A stretch of DNA of 64,000 nucleotides. It comes from Nocardioides sp. SYSU D00065 (GTDB taxonomy: Bacteria > Actinomycetota > Actinomycetes > Propionibacteriales > Nocardioidaceae). Below are positions 40,639 through 49,383 of the stretch, piece by piece (the stretch's first letter is position 1; each line of letters starts with the position of its first letter). The DNA is taken from the NCBI RefSeq assembly GCF_017916425.1, contig NZ_JAFMSX010000001.1, positions 186,001 to 250,000 on the forward strand, read 5' to 3'. The notes under the pieces were generated by a model that saw only the letters and a program-made list of their open reading frames with translations, had not been told where the DNA came from and did no database searches. The translations under genes and the position numbers were made by a program.

Positions 40639-41149
40639 GCGACCACGCCTCGGCTAGCAGCGTGCGGGTGTCCTCGAGCAGCTGCGGCAGCGTCTTGGTG
40701 CCACCGACGACGGTGATGAAGTTGGCGTCCCCGGTCCAGCGCGGCACGACGTGCTGGTGCAGGTGCTCGGACAGCGACCCGCCCGCCGAGCGGCCGAGGT
40801 TGAGCCCGACGTTGAAGGAGTGCGGCTGCGCGACCGCGCGGACGGTGCGCAGCGCCTGCTGGGTCATCGTCATCAGCTCGCCGGCCTCCTCCGGGCTCAG
40901 CTCGGTGAGGTCGGCCACGTGGCGGTAGGGCACCACGAGGAGGTGGCCCGGGTTGTAGGGGTGCAGGTTGAGCACGACGTACGCCGCCTCGCCCCGCGCC
41001 ACGACCAGCGCCTCCTCGTCGGGTCGCCCCGGGATGGAGCAGAACGGGCAGCCCTCGTCGTCCACGGCGGTGCGCACGTACGCCATCCGGTGGGGCGTCC
41101 AGATGCGCTCGAGCCCGTCGGGGTCGCCCGCGCGTGTCGGAGCACTCAT
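40631..41149 (-). CDS. HIT-domain protein (AP4A phosphorylase/hydrolase-like)
   Basis: This 172-residue nucleotide-binding protein of the histidine triad superfamily has CPFCSIPG (cysteine pair), NLHPYNPGHLLVVPYRHVADL and the catalytic triad HLHQHVVPRW. The equivalent gene between thrS and pgsA in Mycobacterium encodes a diadenosine-polyphosphate phosphorylase, so a role in AP4A turnover is likely. It diverges from the GNAT gene with only 23 bases between starts. Confidence 0.88.
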   Translation of the reverse strand: MSAPTRAGDPDGLERIWTPHRMAYVRTAVDDEGCPFCSIPGRPDEEALVVARGEAAYVVLNLHPYNPGHLLVVPYRHVADLTELSPEEAGELMTMTQQALRTVRAVAQPHSFNVGLNLGRSAGGSLSEHLHQHVVPRWTGDANFITVVGGTKTLPQLLEDTRTLLAEAWSRA

Positions 41150-41172
41150 GGCAGCGATCCTAGGGTGGGACC

Positions 41173-41649
41173 ATGACCTCGATCCGACCGGCCGTGGCCG
41201 CCGACATGGCCGCCGTCGCGGACCTCTGGCACGAGGGCTGGCACGACGGGCACGCCGGCCACGTGCCTGACGGGCTGACCGCTGCCCGCACGCTCGCGGC
41301 GTTCCACGAGCGGACGCCGGGGCGCGTCGCCGAGACGACGGTGGCGGTCGACGACGACGGCACGCTGGTCGGCTTCGTGATGGTCGTCGGCGACGAGGTG
41401 GAGCAGCTGTTCGTGGGGCGCGCCGGGCGCGGCAGCGGCGTGGCCGCCCAGCTCCTGGCCGAGGCCGAGCGGCAGGTCGCTGTGGCCGGGTACGACGAGG
41501 CGTGGCTCGCCGTCGTGAAGGGCAACGCCCGGGCGCGGCGCTTCTACGACCGGTGCGGCTGGGTCGACGCGGGCGAGCTGCCCTACGAGGTGACGGCCGG
41601 GGGCGAGACCTTCGTGTCGCCGTGCCGGCGCTACGTCAAGCGGGTCTGA
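41173..41649 (+). CDS. GNAT family N-acetyltransferase
   Basis: This is a 158-residue single-domain acetyltransferase. The acetyl-CoA-binding motif is visible as LFVGRAGRGSGVAAQLLAEAE (Q/RxxGxG/A), followed by WLAVVKGNARARRFYDRCGWVDAG, the usual GNAT C-terminal half. Substrate is not predictable. No partner genes are apparent. Confidence 0.85.
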   Translation: MTSIRPAVAADMAAVADLWHEGWHDGHAGHVPDGLTAARTLAAFHERTPGRVAETTVAVDDDGTLVGFVMVVGDEVEQLFVGRAGRGSGVAAQLLAEAERQVAVAGYDEAWLAVVKGNARARRFYDRCGWVDAGELPYEVTAGGETFVSPCRRYVKRV

Positions 41650-41679
41650 CCCGGTCCCACCTGGCGTACCTCGCCGTCG

Positions 41680-41727
41680 GGACGTCATACGGACAGCGCC
41701 ACCGCTTGCCCCACCCGTATGACGTCC
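41680..41727. repeat. Perfect 13-bp inverted repeat with 22-bp spacer
   Basis: GGACGTCATACGG at 41680-41692 is exactly complementary to CCGTATGACGTCC at 41715-41727. It lies 31 bases after the GNAT stop and about 95 bases before the next start on the same strand. It may be a factor-dependent terminator or a dispersed palindromic element; there is no T-run. Its arm sequence is unrelated to the 72-bp repeats. Confidence 0.85.
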
Positions 41728-41822
41728 GGGTCGTGCCCGGCGCCGGCGATGACCGGGTCCGCATGCCGGTCGAGCTGGCGGGTACCCGGACGGGCATCGC
41801 GACGACAACCGGGAGGACCGAC

Positions 41823-42053
41823 ATGACCCAGGACGGATCCGAGCAGCTCGGCAGGCTCGACGACGCGCAGGAGGCGGCCGAGCCCTCCTCCACGACCGAG
41901 GGCGCGGCGGCACGCGGCGAGTCCGATCCGGCCGAGGGCTCGCCGGGCCCGAGCCACCCGACCGGGGAGGACTTCCCCCACGAGGCGGTGCGCTACGACG
42001 AGCCCGACGAGCGGCACCGGTCGGAGCAGGCCGACGAGGAGCTCGGAGACTGA
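41823..42053 (+). CDS. Small acidic, disordered protein (76 aa), unknown function
   Basis: This 76-residue protein starts with ATG after a strong GGGAGGA ribosome-binding site. It is rich in Glu, Asp, Ser, Gly and Pro with almost no hydrophobic residues, so it is probably intrinsically disordered; one segment (EDFPHEAVRYDEPDE) carries the only aromatics. Such proteins are often stress-related in Actinobacteria, but no family is recognised. Confidence 0.55.
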   Translation: MTQDGSEQLGRLDDAQEAAEPSSTTEGAAARGESDPAEGSPGPSHPTGEDFPHEAVRYDEPDERHRSEQADEELGD

Positions 42054-42071
42054 GCCGCCGTTGGCCGACGG

Positions 42072-43223
42072 CTAGGTCCAGGCCTTCGCGAGCCGCTCGA
42101 CGATCCGGGTCAGCCGCTCGGGCGAGGTCGCCACGTTGAGGCGCACGTGCCCGGTGGTGCCGGGCGCGAAGGACTGCCCGGCGCTCACCATCACCCGGCC
42201 CCGCTCGAGGGCGACGGCGGCCGGGTCGTCGTGGCCGTAGGCGGAAGCGTCGAGCCAGGCGAGGTACGTCGCCTCGAGCGGGCGCATCCGCACGTCGGGC
42301 AGGTGGGTGGCGAGCAGCTCGCCGAGGAGCGAACGCTGCTGGTCGAGGCGCTCGACCAGCGAGGCGAGCCAGCCGTCACCGCGGTCGTACGCCGCGCGCG
42401 CGGCGACGGCGCCGACCGGGGAGTGTGAGTCGTTGCGCGACATCGGCTCCTCGGCCAGCGTCCGGCGGGCGCGCGGGTCGGGCACCACCAGCTGCGCGCA
42501 GCGCAGGCCCGCGGTGTTGAACGCCTTGGACGCCGCGACCACGGCGACCGCGTGGTCGTGCGTGCCCTCGATCGAGAGGTAGGGCACGTGCTCGGCCCCG
42601 GGCAGCACCAGCGGGGCGTGGATCTCGTCGCTGACGACCCGGGCGCCGTGGCGGATCACGACGTCGCGGATCCCCTCCAGCTCGGGCCGGGTGAACACGC
42701 GCCCCCAGGGGTTGTGCGGCTGGGTGAGCAGCAGCGTCTGCGCACCGCGGGCGAGGAGCCGGTCGAGCCGGTCGAGGTCGATCTCGGCCCGGTCCGCCGA
42801 CGGCGACACCTCGAGCAGGTGCTCGGCGCGGCCGGTCACCCGCGCCAGGCCGTGCTGGGCGTTGTAGCCCGGCGTCGGGAACACGACGCCGCCCGGCCCG
42901 CTGAGGACGTCGATCGCCAACCGCACCCCGGCCGTCACGTCGACCACGGGGAGCACCGCCTCCGGCTCCGGCGCCCAGCCGAAGTGGCGCGCGGACCACG
43001 CGACGTACGACTCGGCGAGCGCGGGGTCCGGCATGATCGGGTAGCCGGTGATGCCGTCGGCCAGCATCCGCTGGACCGCCTCGAGCACCACCGGGTCGAC
43101 GGCGTAGTCCATCTCCGCGACCCATGCCGGGAGCACGTCGTCGGGCACGCCCCACTTGAGGGGCAGCCGGCGGCGCGCCTCCTCGTCGGTGAGGTCGACG
43201 ACCGGCCGGCGCTCCCCCGTCAC
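42072..43223 (-). CDS. PLP-dependent MalY/PatB-type aminotransferase or C-S lyase
   Basis: This 383-residue fold-type I PLP enzyme begins RLPLKWGVPDDVLPAWVAEMDY, typical of MalY/PatB cystathionine beta-lyase-like proteins. It shows GITGYP, the cofactor region QPHNPWGRVF, VVSDEIHAPLVLPG, and the Schiff-base lysine in VAASKAFNTAGLRCAQ. It most likely cleaves C-S bonds of cystathionine or cysteine conjugates. It starts 7 bases after the thrS stop and so may be co-transcribed. Confidence 0.9.
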   Translation of the reverse strand: MTGERRPVVDLTDEEARRRLPLKWGVPDDVLPAWVAEMDYAVDPVVLEAVQRMLADGITGYPIMPDPALAESYVAWSARHFGWAPEPEAVLPVVDVTAGVRLAIDVLSGPGGVVFPTPGYNAQHGLARVTGRAEHLLEVSPSADRAEIDLDRLDRLLARGAQTLLLTQPHNPWGRVFTRPELEGIRDVVIRHGARVVSDEIHAPLVLPGAEHVPYLSIEGTHDHAVAVVAASKAFNTAGLRCAQLVVPDPRARRTLAEEPMSRNDSHSPVGAVAARAAYDRGDGWLASLVERLDQQRSLLGELLATHLPDVRMRPLEATYLAWLDASAYGHDDPAAVALERGRVMVSAGQSFAPGTTGHVRLNVATSPERLTRIVERLAKAWT

Positions 43224-43230
43224 GGTCGGC

Positions 43231-45216
43231 TCAGACCTGCTCGCGCGAGGCCACCGCCTCGGCGACGCGCTCGATCGCCTCGGCGAGCGGCACGCCGTTG
43301 TCCTGGCGGCCGTCGCGGTAGCGGAACGAGACCGCCCCGGCCTCGACGTCGTCGTCGCCGGCGATCATCATGAACGGCACCTTGGCCAGCTGGGCGTTGC
43401 GGATCTTCTTCTGCATCCGGTCGTCGGAGTCGTCGACCTCGACCCGCAGGCCCCGCACCTTCATCTGCCGGGCGATGTCGTAGAGGTAGTCGTGGTGACG
43501 CTCCGCGATCGGGATGCCCTGCACCTGCACGGGCGCCAGCCAGGGCGGGAACGCGCCGGCGTAGTGCTCGACCAGGACGCCGAAGAACCGCTCCAGCGAG
43601 CCGAACTTCGCCGAGTGGATCATGACCGGCTGCTGCCGCGAGCCGTCGGCGGCGGCGAACTCGAGCTCGAAGCCCTTGGGCTGGTTGAAGTCGTACTGGA
43701 TGGTCGACATCTGCCAGGTGCGCCCGATCGCGTCGCGGGCCTGCACCGAGATCTTCGGCCCGTAGAACGCGGCCCCGCCCGGGTCCGGGACGAGCTCGAG
43801 GCCGGAGCCGACGGCCACGTCCTCGAGCACCTTGGTCGCGACCTCCCACTCCTCGTCGGTGCCGACGAACTTGTCGGGCTTGGAGTCGTCGCGGGTCGAG
43901 AGCTCGAGGTAGAAGTCGTCGATGCCGAAGTCGCGCAGCAGGCCCAGCACGAAGTCGAGCAGGTGCTTGACCTCGGCCGGCGCCTGCTCCGGGGTGACGT
44001 AGGAGTGCGAGTCGTCCTGGGTCAGCCCCCGCACGCGGGTGAGACCGTGGACGACGCCGGACTTCTCGTAGCGGTAGACCGACCCGAACTCGAACAGCCG
44101 CAGCGGCAGCTCGCGGTAGGACCGTCCGCGGGAGCGGAAGATCAGGTTGTGCATCGGGCAGTTCATCGCCTTGAGGTAGTAGTCCGAGCCCTCGAACTCC
44201 ATCGGCGGGAACATCGTGTCCTTGTAGTACGGCAGGTGCCCGGAGGTGTGGAACAGACCCTCCTTGCTGATGTGGGGCGTGCCGACGTAGTCGAAGCCCT
44301 CCTCGATGTGCCGCTGGCGGACGTAGTCCTCCATGACGCGCTTGATCACGCCGCCCTTGGGGTGGAAGACCGCCAGGCCGGACCCGATCTCGTCGGGGAA
44401 GCTGAACAGGTCGAGGTCGCGGCCGAGCTTGCGGTGGTCGCGGCGCTCGGCCTCCTCGATCCGGTGGAGGTGCTCCTCGAGCGCCTCCTTGGACTCCCAG
44501 GCGGTGCCGTAGATGCGCTGCAGCTGCTTGTTCTTCTCGTCGCCGCGCCAGTACGCCGCCGCGCTGCGCATGAGCTTGAACGCCGGGATCCGCTTCGTGG
44601 TCGGCAGGTGCGGGCCGCGGCACAGGTCGGACCACTTGACCTCGCCGTTGCGGCCGACGTTGTCGTAGATGGTGAGCTCACCGGCGCCCACCTCGACCGA
44701 CGCGCCCTCGGTGTCGGCGGCGCCCGCGCCACCCTTGAGTCCGATCAGCTCGATCTTGTAAGGCTCGTCCTTCAGCTCGTCGAGCGCGTCGGCGTCGGTG
44801 GTGACGCGGCGCTCGAAGCGCTGGTTCTCCTTGATGATCTTGCGCATCGCGGACTCGATCTTCACCAGGTCCTCCGGCACGAACGGGGTGTCCACGTCGA
44901 AGTCGTAGTAGAAGCCGTTCTCGACCGGCGGGCCGATGCCGAGCCGCGCCTCGGGCCAGATCTGCTGGACCGCCTGCGCCATCACGTGGGCGGTGGAGTG
45001 GCGCAGGATGTCGCGGCCGTCGGGGCTGTCGATCGCGACGGCCTCGACCTCGTCGCCGTCGACGAGCTCGTACGCCAGGTCCTTGAGCGCGCCGCCGACA
45101 CGGGCCGCGACGACGTCGGCGTCGTCGCGGAACAGCTCCCACGCCTTGGTCCCCGTCGTGACCGTGGTCTCCGCACGCTGCTCGGCGTGGATGCGGACGA
45201 CCTTGATGTCGGACAC
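43231..45216 (-). CDS. thrS: Threonyl-tRNA synthetase
   Basis: This 661-residue class II synthetase has an N-terminal TGS-like region, the editing domain with [11 protein letters not shown], the catalytic core with the zinc cysteine in [13 protein letters not shown], motif 2 ([14 protein letters not shown]) and a C-terminal anticodon-binding domain ([18 protein letters not shown]). The length is normal. It sits upstream of malY on the same strand. No T-box-like leader was recognised in the 104-base gap before it. Confidence 0.97.
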   Translation of the reverse strand: MSDIKVVRIHAEQRAETTVTTGTKAWELFRDDADVVAARVGGALKDLAYELVDGDEVEAVAIDSPDGRDILRHSTAHVMAQAVQQIWPEARLGIGPPVENGFYYDFDVDTPFVPEDLVKIESAMRKIIKENQRFERRVTTDADALDELKDEPYKIELIGLKGGAGAADTEGASVEVGAGELTIYDNVGRNGEVKWSDLCRGPHLPTTKRIPAFKLMRSAAAYWRGDEKNKQLQRIYGTAWESKEALEEHLHRIEEAERRDHRKLGRDLDLFSFPDEIGSGLAVFHPKGGVIKRVMEDYVRQRHIEEGFDYVGTPHISKEGLFHTSGHLPYYKDTMFPPMEFEGSDYYLKAMNCPMHNLIFRSRGRSYRELPLRLFEFGSVYRYEKSGVVHGLTRVRGLTQDDSHSYVTPEQAPAEVKHLLDFVLGLLRDFGIDDFYLELSTRDDSKPDKFVGTDEEWEVATKVLEDVAVGSGLELVPDPGGAAFYGPKISVQARDAIGRTWQMSTIQYDFNQPKGFELEFAAADGSRQQPVMIHSAKFGSLERFFGVLVEHYAGAFPPWLAPVQVQGIPIAERHHDYLYDIARQMKVRGLRVEVDDSDDRMQKKIRNAQLAKVPFMMIAGDDDVEAGAVSFRYRDGRQDNGVPLAEAIERVAEAVASREQV

Positions 45217-45320
45217 GGGGGCTCCTTCGGGAGGCGGTGCGAGGGGACGGATGTCCCGGCGATGCTATCGGCCGGTACGCCGCCCCCTCACCCCGGTTTC
45301 CTCGCGTGCGTCGCGCCCGG

Positions 45321-45896
45321 TCAGCACCTCCGCAGGTCGCGCAGCAGCATCGTTGCGTGCTCGTAGTGCTCCAGCAGCACCGGCAGGGAGGCGGCGGCCG
45401 CCTGCGTCACGGCGGGATCGGAGCCGGACATGACCTCCTTCTCGGTCATCGCGATCGCCAGCTGGTGGTCCCCCCACTGGAAGGGGACGTAGGCGCAGCT
45501 GAACGCCAAGCCGTCGAACCGGGACCAGGCGCGGGCCAGCTTGCGCTGGTCGCGCGAGGGACGCGTGGGCAGGCTCACGCCCACGGTGGCGGCGACGGCC
45601 TCGAGGGCGCGGTACTGCCGGGTGTGGTCGCGGACCATCTGGTGTCCGAAGTGCCGCACGGCCCGGCTGTGGGCGTGCCGCTTGGCGAGCCGGCCCAGCG
45701 CCACCTCGGCGAGGTTCGAGCGGGCGGCGAAGTCGAGGTAGGCGAGATCCTGGGTGCTCGGTGCCTGGGCGGAGCGGGCGGAGGGGGACGTCGGGGTGCT
45801 GGCGGGCGCGGCGACGGCGTGGGGGGCGGTGGTCACGACGGCCGCGAGTGCGAGCGCCGCGGCGGCGCCGCGGATCCGGGACGTGGAACGGGACAT
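45321..45896 (-). CDS. Secreted DUF4142-like protein
   Basis: This 191-residue exported protein has a signal peptide (MSRSTSRIRGAAAALALAAV, cleavage near AVAAPAS), a short disordered Ser/Pro linker, and a ferritin-like helical domain with DFAARSNLAEVALGRLA, SRAVRHFGHQMVRDHTRQY and LLEHYEHATMLLRDL. This fits the DUF4142 family of periplasmic or outside helical proteins, function unknown. The ATG at 45896 is favoured by a GGAGG at good spacing and starts directly at the signal peptide; a longer frame starts at 45968. Confidence 0.85.
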   Translation of the reverse strand: MSRSTSRIRGAAAALALAAVVTTAPHAVAAPASTPTSPSARSAQAPSTQDLAYLDFAARSNLAEVALGRLAKRHAHSRAVRHFGHQMVRDHTRQYRALEAVAATVGVSLPTRPSRDQRKLARAWSRFDGLAFSCAYVPFQWGDHQLAIAMTEKEVMSGSDPAVTQAAAASLPVLLEHYEHATMLLRDLRRC

Positions 45897-45997
45897 GACG
45901 GCCTCCGAGAGGCGTGAGGGGGTGGTCGTATGCCGTACCCGCCGCCCGTGCGGCCATGCGACTCCCACCGCCGCCTACGGCGTGTCGCCGCCGCGGA

Positions 45998-46948
45998 TCA
46001 GCTCCCGCGCAGCCGTCGCCTGCCCAGCTCGACGAGATTGGCCCCGACGCCGAGGAGCGCGTTGGGGTGGCCTCCGCGCAGACCGTTGTGCTCCTGCCGC
46101 GACGCCAGCACGTTGCCGGGGCCGTGCACGACCGGCGCCACCAGGTCCTGGGCCGCGAGCTTGAACAGGGGCCCGACCAGGCGGTCGTAGACCAGTGGGA
46201 GCGCGGTGAAGCCGAAGCGGATCACCTCGTTGGCGATGCCGACCTGGCCACCGCGCCAGGGATGGTCGGCGGCGGCCAGCACACGGTCGGCGATGCGCTC
46301 GGGGGTGGTGACCGGGAACGGCGGGCGACCCACCGCGTCGCCGTACGTCGCCGCCTGGCGGTAGATCGGCGTGTCCACGCCGCCCGGCGCGACGTAGCCG
46401 AAGCGCACGCCGGGCCGGTCGCGGTTGTCCACGCGCAGCTGCCTCAGCAGGCCGCGCACACCCCACTTGCTGATCACGTACGCCGCCATGTCGGGCACCC
46501 CGATGTGCCCGATGATCGAGCCGACGAGCACCAGGCTCCCGGCGTCCTGCTCGCGCAGGACGGGCAGCACGTGCCGGGCGAGGTTGACCGGGCCGAGGAG
46601 GTTCGTGGCGACCACCTGGTCGAAGACCTCGGCGGGCACGTCGGCGATCTGTCCGTAGGCCACGACACCCGCGCAGCTGACGACGGTGTCGAGCCGGCCG
46701 TGGCGGGCCACGGCGGTGGCGACCGCGGCCGCCACCTGCTCGTCGTCGCTCACGTCGGCCGTCGCGACCGTCGCCGAGGCGGCGCCGAGACCGCGGCACT
46801 CCTCGGCGACGCGTTCGAGCGCCTCGCGGCCCCGTGCGACGAGGACGACGTGGTCGCCGCGCACTGCGGCCTTGCGGACCAGGGCCTCGCCGATGCCGCT
46901 GGAGGCACCGGTGACCAGGACGACGCGGGGCGGGTTCGTGGCTCGCAT
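45998..46948 (-). CDS. Short-chain dehydrogenase/reductase (classical SDR with C-terminal extension)
   Basis: This 316-residue NAD(P)-dependent oxidoreductase has VVLVTGASSGIGEALV at the N-terminus, VVSCAGV, the catalytic Ser in LVGSIIGHIG and the YVISK (YxxxK) pair. The C-terminal extension of about 80 residues includes a hydrophobic stretch (VIRFGFTALPLVYDRLVGPLF) that may attach it to membrane. Substrate unknown. The start at 46948 was chosen over the longer frame because the Rossmann motif follows within ten residues. Confidence 0.85.
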   Translation of the reverse strand: MRATNPPRVVLVTGASSGIGEALVRKAAVRGDHVVLVARGREALERVAEECRGLGAASATVATADVSDDEQVAAAVATAVARHGRLDTVVSCAGVVAYGQIADVPAEVFDQVVATNLLGPVNLARHVLPVLREQDAGSLVLVGSIIGHIGVPDMAAYVISKWGVRGLLRQLRVDNRDRPGVRFGYVAPGGVDTPIYRQAATYGDAVGRPPFPVTTPERIADRVLAAADHPWRGGQVGIANEVIRFGFTALPLVYDRLVGPLFKLAAQDLVAPVVHGPGNVLASRQEHNGLRGGHPNALLGVGANLVELGRRRLRGS

Positions 46949-46976
46949 GCGGGCCCCGTACCCACAAGACGGTGCT

Positions 46977-47582
46977 TCAGCCCGTGCGGATGATGCGCTC
47001 CATCTCACCGATGGAGGTGGTGGTCGCGACGTGCAGCACCGCGTGCCAACCGTAGGCGCGCGCGGCCTCCACGTTGGCCTCGACGTCGTCGAGGAACACG
47101 ACCTCGCCCGGCTCGACGCCGAGCCGCCGGGTCGCGAGCGCGTACGCCGCCGGGTCGGGCTTGGCCAGGCCGACCTCGTGGCTGTACACGATGTCGTCGG
47201 CCACCTCCTCGAAGCCGTGGCATCGTTCGGCCTCGCGCGCCCCGGGCGCGGAGTTGGACAAGATGGCGGTGAGCCGCGCGGGCCGCTGGGCGGCGAACCA
47301 GTCGAGCAGCGCGCGGTCCGGCGTCCCGACGTACCAGCGCCAGAAGTCCGCCATCAGCTCGTCGGCCTGCTCGTCGTCGAGGCCCAGGCTGCTCTGCCAC
47401 TCGTCGCGGACCTGCGCCTCGCTGACCTGTCCGAGGATCGCGTCGCCCGGCAGCGCCGCGAGGCCACCCAGGATGCGGCCCGGCTCGAGGCCGAGGCGCT
47501 GCTCCGCCGGCGCGGGGAACACGTCGTCGTCCACGACCTCGAGGACTCCCCCGACGTCGAGCACCACCGCCTTGATCGTCAT
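46977..47582 (-). CDS. HAD-superfamily (subfamily IA) hydrolase
   Basis: This 201-residue cytosolic phosphatase-like protein has motif I VVLDVGGVL, in which the second acid is replaced by Gly as in many actinobacterial members, motif II TAILSNSAPG, motif III lysine in VGLAKPDPAAY, and motif IV VVFLDDVEANVEAAR. It is probably a small-molecule phosphatase; substrate not predictable. It sits 28 bases upstream of the SDR gene and 9 bases downstream of the GAF-ANTAR gene. Confidence 0.85.
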   Translation of the reverse strand: MTIKAVVLDVGGVLEVVDDDVFPAPAEQRLGLEPGRILGGLAALPGDAILGQVSEAQVRDEWQSSLGLDDEQADELMADFWRWYVGTPDRALLDWFAAQRPARLTAILSNSAPGAREAERCHGFEEVADDIVYSHEVGLAKPDPAAYALATRRLGVEPGEVVFLDDVEANVEAARAYGWHAVLHVATTTSIGEMERIIRTG

Positions 47583-47591
47583 CAGGTCCGC

Positions 47592-48317
47592 TCAGGCCGG
47601 GGCCGCAGGAGGCGCCCCTGCCTCGGGCAGGTGACCGGTGCAGGCGACCTCGTCGGCGACGTCGCGCAGCTTGCGGTTGAGCTGGCTGCTGGTGCGGCGC
47701 AGCACCTGCAGGGCGGTCTCCTGGTCCAGGCCGTAGGTTGACATGAGCATCCCGACCGCCACTCCGATGCGGCGGTTGCTCTCCAGCGCCTGCTGGAGGC
47801 CCGCCGCCTGCTCGACGGCGTCGGCGTGAGCCATCAGGGCTCCCGCGTGCGTGGCGAACAGGGCGCCACTGGCCACCGACTGCTGGGTGAGGACGCCCGG
47901 CTCGTCGGCGTAGAGGTTGAGCGCGTTGCGCCCCGGCAGGCCCGAGAGGTGCATCGCGAGCACGCCACGCACCGGACTGTCGGCCAGCGTCCTGGCCACG
48001 AAGACCGGCCAGCGGGTCTCCTCGGCCAGGTCGGGGCTCCACGCGGTCCAGCCCTCGTCGGCCGCGCTGAGGCACGGTCCCTCGCCCGCCTCGTACTGGA
48101 ACGTGTCCACCTTCTCGGGCAGCTGCGAGCTGGCCGCGATGGTCCGCGGCTCGCGGCCGAGGGGCCAGGAGGTGATCGCTGCCCAGCGACAGCCCGGCAC
48201 CACCCGGCAGGCGAGGTCGACGAGCCGCTGTCGCGACTCGTCGGGTCCGACGCCGTCGGTGAGGTACTCGCTCAGCCTGAGGAAGTCGGTGGCGAGCTGT
48301 TCGGCGGAGTGCGTCAC
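47592..48317 (-). CDS. GAF-ANTAR RNA-binding transcription antiterminator
   Basis: This 241-residue regulator has an N-terminal GAF sensory domain (about 20-165; WAAITSWPLG, GEGPCLSAADE, VRGVLAMHLSGLPG) and a C-terminal ANTAR domain (about 170-225; NRRIGVAVGMLMSTYGLDQETALQVLRRTSSQLNRKL). ANTAR proteins bind paired hairpins in nascent RNA to prevent termination. The GTG at 48317 is preceded by GAGGGAGGG at ideal spacing, better than the ATG at 48374. It lies close to the MerR-type regulator of the carotenoid locus, but a functional link is only inferred. Confidence 0.88.
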   Translation of the reverse strand: MTHSAEQLATDFLRLSEYLTDGVGPDESRQRLVDLACRVVPGCRWAAITSWPLGREPRTIAASSQLPEKVDTFQYEAGEGPCLSAADEGWTAWSPDLAEETRWPVFVARTLADSPVRGVLAMHLSGLPGRNALNLYADEPGVLTQQSVASGALFATHAGALMAHADAVEQAAGLQQALESNRRIGVAVGMLMSTYGLDQETALQVLRRTSSQLNRKLRDVADEVACTGHLPEAGAPPAAPA

Positions 48318-48411
48318 GGTGATCCCTCCCTCGCGCCCGTCGAACCGGCCCTCCCCGGCCGCGGGCACGTCCATGTCTCAGTATGCTCCGGCGCCCCGGT
48401 CCCCGCAGCGC

Positions 48412-49290
48412 TCATGGGGCGGATGTCCGCGCGGTCTCGAGGTAGCCGAGCATCCGGTTGAACAGCTCGCTCGCACGGCGCAGGTCCGCCGATGCCGGGG
48501 CCGCGTCGTCGGGGACGAGGTCGTCGTCGGCTCCACGCCAGCCGGGACGGTAGGTGCCCGCCAGCGCCGTCGCGACGCGGCTGGCGTCACGCACCACCGC
48601 TGGGTCCACCGACCACACCACCTCGAACCGGCGCGCGGCGTCGCTGGCGCGGCCGTCCCGGGGTCTCTCGACCGCCGCGAGGCACGCCGGGAGGTCCGGG
48701 GCGTCGCAGATCACGAGCCACTCGCGGGTCAGCGGCGCCCCCGGGGGAAGCGCGACCTCGACCGGTCCGCCCTCGACGGGCGCGCGTCGCGCATCCGCGG
48801 ACCGAGCCGGCTCGGCGAACACCGCGGTGCTCCGTGCGGTGCGGGCCAGGTCGGTCCACCGCGCGAGCGAGGCGCGCAGGTGCTTCTCGTGCTGGAATCC
48901 CCCGAACAGCACCGGGACGGCCGCTCGGGCGCAGCACTCGTCCTCGACGGCGCGGCTGAGCGCCACCAGGGCGGCCTTGGACAGCAGCTGGGGGGCGAGG
49001 TCGGGGTGCCGACGCCGCAGCTCCGCGTAGACCGAGCCGGAGCCCGGGCCCACGGGTTGGGCGTCCACCAGGCGCACGGCCGCGGCGAGGGACAGGCCGG
49101 CGTCCCGGTGGCGGATCACCTCCAGCACGGCGTCGACGTCCGCCTGCTCGTAGCGCCGGTGCCCGCCGCCGGCCCGGGTGGCACGCGGAAATCCGTACCG
49201 CGTCTCCCAACTACGCAGCGTCGTAACGGGTACTCCAGTGCGCACGGACAGGTCGCCGATGCTCAACGAGCTGCGTGGCGACGAGTCCAT
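48412..49290 (-). CDS. MerR-family regulator with DICT-like sensory domain, divergent from crt operon
   Basis: This 292-residue protein has an N-terminal MerR helix-turn-helix (about 9-77; LSIGDLSVRTGVPVTTLRSWETRYGFP, GGHRRYEQADVDAVLEVI) and a C-terminal region (about 95-230) resembling the DICT domain found with diguanylate cyclases and two-component proteins (LSRAVEDECCARAAVPVLFGGFQ, TREWLVICDAPDLPACLAAVERP). There is no B12-binding domain, unlike the light-responsive LitR/CarH regulators of carotenoid genes. Its divergent position next to crtE makes it the likely local regulator of the pigment operon. Confidence 0.82.
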   Translation of the reverse strand: MDSSPRSSLSIGDLSVRTGVPVTTLRSWETRYGFPRATRAGGGHRRYEQADVDAVLEVIRHRDAGLSLAAAVRLVDAQPVGPGSGSVYAELRRRHPDLAPQLLSKAALVALSRAVEDECCARAAVPVLFGGFQHEKHLRASLARWTDLARTARSTAVFAEPARSADARRAPVEGGPVEVALPPGAPLTREWLVICDAPDLPACLAAVERPRDGRASDAARRFEVVWSVDPAVVRDASRVATALAGTYRPGWRGADDDLVPDDAAPASADLRRASELFNRMLGYLETARTSAP

Positions 49291-49383
49291 GCGCGGGTAC
49301 GTCCTCTACATTGTGCCTAGATAATGTTCGTAGTGTTGCATAGGTTGCCGCAGAGGGGACCCGGCACGAGGGTGGGAGCTGGC
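49291..49383. promoter_or_regulatory. Divergent control region of regulator gene and crt operon
   Basis: This 93-base region holds a locally AT-rich stretch (about 49305-49345) that stands out from the GC-rich surroundings. It contains an inverted repeat ACATT-N10-AATGT (49308-49327) and two related TGC[C/A]TAG direct repeats (49314-49320 and 49337-49343). These are candidate MerR-type operator elements, which normally sit between -35 and -10. I could not assign promoter hexamers with confidence. Confidence 0.5.

Noticed and set aside
45217..45320. T-box or other riboswitch before thrS (also looked before alaS, aspS, hisS)
   Set aside because: The gaps are short or absent (104 bases before thrS, overlaps before the others) and no T-box sequence or specifier-like stem was recognised.
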